Shown here in pieces: positions 6,390 to 8,401 of a stretch of DNA of 8,401 nt. The number at the start of each line of letters is the position of its first letter. Position 1 is the first letter of the stretch. Source of the DNA: Verrucomicrobiota bacterium (lineage in GTDB: Bacteria; Verrucomicrobiota; Verrucomicrobiia; Limisphaerales; JAGWYX01); NCBI GenBank assembly GCA_018969165.1, contig JAGWYX010000125.1, positions 1 to 8,401 of the forward strand. Direction: 5' to 3'. The notes beneath the pieces are model-generated. The model made no database searches. It was not told the DNA's origin and saw nothing but the letters and a program-made list of their open reading frames with translations. Made by a program: the position numbers and the translations under genes.

Positions 6390-6448
6390 CAGTTATTGCC
6401 GGCGTTGCGGGCGTTTACATCCGCCCGGGCGGCTGGTAGAACTCCGGG

Positions 6449-7267
6449 GTGCCGAAAAGCGCCCTCCAACTCTGGCAGTCCTTGACCGACACGCGCCGGC
6501 TGAGCTTGATCGCCGGCCCGTGTGTGATCGAGAGCGAACGGCTCTGCCTGAAGGTCGCCGGCCACTTGGACACGGTGTGTCGCCGGTTGAGGATTGCCTA
6601 CGTGTTCAAGGCCAGCTACGACAAGGCCAACCGCACTTCCGGTCGGTCCTATCGCGGACCGGGGCTGGGGGCGGGTTTGAAGGTGCTGGCCAGGGTCCGC
6701 GCGGAGTTGGGCGTGCCGGTGTTGACGGATGTGCACACGGAGGACCAGGCCCGCGCCGCCGCCGAGGTCGCCGATGTGCTGCAAATCCCGGCGTTCCTGT
6801 GCCGCCAGACGGACCTGATCAGCGCCGCGGTGGCGACGGGCAGGATTGTCAACTTGAAGAAAGGACAATTCCTCTCGCCGGTGGAAATGGGCCAGGTGGT
6901 GGCGAAAGCCGTCGCCGCCGGCGGCCGCCGACTGCTGGTGACCGAACGCGGAACGAGCTTCGGCTATCACAACCTGGTGGTGGACATGCGGGCGATCCCG
7001 ATTTTGCGGCAGCTCGGGTTCCCGGTGATTTTCGACGCGACGCATTCGGTGCAATTGCCGGGGGCGAGGGGCGAGTGCTCGGGTGGGCAACGGGAGTTTG
7101 CGCCGGTGCTGGCCCGTTGCGCCGTCGCCGCCGGGGCCGATGGGGTGTTCGTGGAAACGCATCCGGAACCGGACCGGGCATTGAGCGATGGTCCGAACAT
7201 GATTCCGCTGGGGGCGATGGCGCGTTTGCTCGAGGGATTGCTGCGCCTCCGGCAGGCGGTTCCCTGA
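6449..7267 (+). CDS. kdsA: 3-deoxy-8-phosphooctulonate synthase (Kdo-8-phosphate synthase)
   Basis: This cytoplasmic enzyme condenses phosphoenolpyruvate with arabinose-5-phosphate to Kdo-8-phosphate, the precursor of the inner-core sugar of lipopolysaccharide. The 272-residue protein carries LIAGPCVIES (20-29), FKASYDKANRTS (53-64), YRGPGL (68-73), LTDVH (92-96), IPAFLCRQTDL (113-123), VNLKKGQFLSP (134-144), TERGTSFGYHNLVVDMR (165-181) and FDATHSVQLPG (195-205). C25, H199, E236 and D247 match the four metal ligands known from the Aquifex enzyme, so this is the metal-dependent class; E. coli-type enzymes have Asn in place of the Cys. The start is GTG at 6449: an in-frame TAG at 6437-6439 excludes any longer start, and no other start precedes the conserved region. 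No strong ribosome binding site is visible. It is the first gene of kdsA-kdsC-lptC. Confidence 0.96.
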   Translation: MPKSALQLWQSLTDTRRLSLIAGPCVIESERLCLKVAGHLDTVCRRLRIAYVFKASYDKANRTSGRSYRGPGLGAGLKVLARVRAELGVPVLTDVHTEDQARAAAEVADVLQIPAFLCRQTDLISAAVATGRIVNLKKGQFLSPVEMGQVVAKAVAAGGRRLLVTERGTSFGYHNLVVDMRAIPILRQLGFPVIFDATHSVQLPGARGECSGGQREFAPVLARCAVAAGADGVFVETHPEPDRALSDGPNMIPLGAMARLLEGLLRLRQAVP

Positions 7268-7271
7268 AACC

Positions 7272-7820
7272 ATGAAACGGGAAGTTCGAGGTTGGCGGAG
7301 GGAGGGATTGCGGGCCCGCTGCGCTCGAGTGCGGCTGTTTCTGTGCGACGTCGATGGTGTGTTGACCGACGGGGCGGTGTACATGGGCGGCGCCCGGGAG
7401 ATGAAACGCTTCAATATCCGCGATGGCCTGGGCCTCCGCTTGCTGCAGCGGGCCGGGATTCGGGTTGGTTGGATTTCGAACCGGCCGTCGCCGGCGACGG
7501 AGTTGCGCGCGCAGGATTTGCGGGTGGACTACCTGCACCAGGCGCAGGACAACAAGGTGGCGGCCGGCGAGGCGATCCTGGCCCAGGCCGGCCTGGAATG
7601 GCGCCAGGTCTGCTATGTGGGCGACGACATCGTGGACCTGGGGATGCTGAGACGGGCGGGGCTGGCGGTGGCCGTCGGCGACGCCCGGCCCGAGGCCAGG
7701 CGTCTGGCGCATTACGTGACGCGGAACCCGGGGGGCCACGGCGCGGTGCGAGAAATTGCGGAATTGATTTTGAAGACGCAAAAGAAATGGGTGCCGTTGG
7801 TGGCAGATTACTCCACCTGA
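7272..7820 (+). CDS. kdsC: 3-deoxy-D-manno-octulosonate-8-phosphate phosphatase (HAD family)
   Basis: KdsC removes the phosphate from Kdo-8-phosphate to give free Kdo for CMP-Kdo synthesis. The 182-residue length is typical of this capless, tetrameric HAD phosphatase. HAD motif I is DVDGVLTDG (26-34), with nucleophile D26 and acid/base D28. KRFNIRDGLGLRLL follows from 45, as in E. coli KdsC. Motif II reads ISNRPS (68-73), K95 in DNKV is motif III, and motif IV is GDDIVDLGML (117-126). The C-terminal loop GGHGAVREI, which closes over the neighbouring active site in family members, is present. Motif II is usually TGR or SGR; Asn replaces Gly here. The ATG is 4 nt after the kdsA stop, so the pair is co-transcribed and possibly translationally coupled. 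About 20 Arg-rich residues precede the domain, so a slightly later start cannot be excluded. Confidence 0.94.
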   Translation: MKREVRGWRREGLRARCARVRLFLCDVDGVLTDGAVYMGGAREMKRFNIRDGLGLRLLQRAGIRVGWISNRPSPATELRAQDLRVDYLHQAQDNKVAAGEAILAQAGLEWRQVCYVGDDIVDLGMLRRAGLAVAVGDARPEARRLAHYVTRNPGGHGAVREIAELILKTQKKWVPLVADYST

Positions 7821-7824
7821 CCGC

Positions 7825-8401
7825 ATGAGCCGACCGACGACCAACTCGCTGCCGGCGAGGCCCTGGCGGCCGTTTGGGCGGCCGGGTTTCGGGCTGTTGG
7901 CCGCTGCCGCGCTGGTATGGCTGGCCGGCTGCCGCCGCCCGTCGCCCCCATCGGAGCCCAGGCCGGTTTCGGCGCCCGCGCCACCGGCCGCCCGCGCCAC
8001 CAATGCCGCCAGCCGTTTTCAGGCGGTCACCTTCAACCGGCGCAGCCAGAAGAGCGCGCTGCTGACGAGCGAAGACGTAGCCTCGCTCCCCGATGGCCGG
8101 CCAGTCCTCATCCGCCCGCATCTGACCACCTATCGCGACGACGGGAGCGTCGCGTGGATCGCCGAGCCGGTCGAGTGCGTTTATGACGACCAGGATCACC
8201 TGGCATGGTCGCCCAAGGATTTCCACGCCTACACCGCCGACCGGCGTTTCGATATTCGGGGCCGCGGATTTCAACTGCGGCTGGAGGAGACACACCTGTT
8301 CATTTCGAACGCGGTCCAAACGCTCATCCACCGGCCGCCGCCGACCAACGCCCCGGCCGCCGCCGAGGCGCCGGTCGAGGTCTCGTCCGATCAATTCGAT
8401 T
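7825..8401 (+). CDS. lptC: LptC-like lipopolysaccharide export lipoprotein (3' end outside window)
   Basis: The ATG at 7825, 4 nt after the kdsC stop, opens a frame that runs to the window end (192 codons). The N-terminus has an Arg/Pro-rich start, a hydrophobic segment (about 22-35) and the lipobox LAGC with C36, so it is a predicted lipoprotein. A Pro/Ala-rich linker (about 39-62) follows. The beta-rich part (about 64-170) has TYRDDGSVAWIAEPVECVYD, SPKDFHAYTADRRFDIRGRGF and LFISNAVQTLIH. This resembles the LptC/LptA/OstA fold, in which stacked strands carry lipopolysaccharide across the periplasm. Classical LptC has a membrane helix; a lipid anchor in that place is seen in other lineages. 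The position after kdsA-kdsC, where E. coli also has lptC, supports the call. A more distant LptA-type or generic OstA-like protein is the alternative. Confidence 0.72.
   Translation, partial: MSRPTTNSLPARPWRPFGRPGFGLLAAAALVWLAGCRRPSPPSEPRPVSAPAPPAARATNAASRFQAVTFNRRSQKSALLTSEDVASLPDGRPVLIRPHLTTYRDDGSVAWIAEPVECVYDDQDHLAWSPKDFHAYTADRRFDIRGRGFQLRLEETHLFISNAVQTLIHRPPPTNAPAAAEAPVEVSSDQFD

Noticed and set aside
6415..6420. Minus-strand ATG-TAA start-stop as a regulatory mini-ORF before ilvN
   Set aside because: It lies upstream of the best promoter candidate and has no ribosome binding site, so it is probably not in the transcript.
6849..8394. Minus-strand open frames opposite kdsA, kdsC and the LptC-like gene (up to 384 residues)
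   Set aside because: Arg/Pro-rich shadow frames antisense to three well supported genes.

Overview
The window is GC-rich (clearly above 60% by eye) and densely coding. It most likely comes from a Gram-negative bacterium of the Verrucomicrobiota (Limisphaerales/Pedosphaera-like). Two things point there. The right side holds Kdo/lipopolysaccharide genes. The left side holds a secreted c-type cytochrome protein of the planctomycete/verrucomicrobial DUF1549/DUF1588/DUF1585 kind, followed by a Tat-signal protein. The taxonomic call is inference from family content and was not tested by a search.

Layout. Positions 1-6175 are read leftwards (minus strand): ilvN (6175-5702), ilvC (5577-4552), a secreted proline-rich protein with a GspC-like core (4420-3635), a 1088-residue membrane-anchored di-haem protein (3506-240), and the first 78 complete codons of a twin-arginine-signal protein, probably DUF1501-like (236-1, cut by the window edge). 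Positions 6449-8401 are read rightwards: kdsA (6449-7267), kdsC (7272-7820) and an LptC-like lipoprotein (7825-8401, cut by the window edge). The two blocks diverge from a 273-bp region (6176-6448) that is rich in small inverted and direct repeats.

How the genes work together. IlvN (regulatory subunit of acetohydroxyacid synthase) and IlvC (ketol-acid reductoisomerase) serve consecutive steps of valine/isoleucine/leucine synthesis. The catalytic subunit ilvB is not in the window, and the divergent kdsA leaves no room for it immediately upstream. KdsA makes Kdo-8-phosphate, KdsC dephosphorylates it to Kdo, and the LptC-like lipoprotein belongs to the lipopolysaccharide export bridge. The 4-nt gaps between these three genes indicate one operon that probably continues to the right into lptA/lptB. 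The di-haem protein and the Tat-signal protein are 3 nt apart and look like one of the gene pairs typical of the Planctomycetota-Verrucomicrobiota. Their biochemical role is not established.

The part most worth following up is the di-haem protein. A golvesin-like module and a PKD-like module sit between an N-terminal and a C-terminal haem-binding region. Secondary points are a G-quadruplex-type G-run in the ilvN-ilvC spacer and the structured divergent control region. No RNA gene, insertion sequence, CRISPR array or other mobile element was seen.
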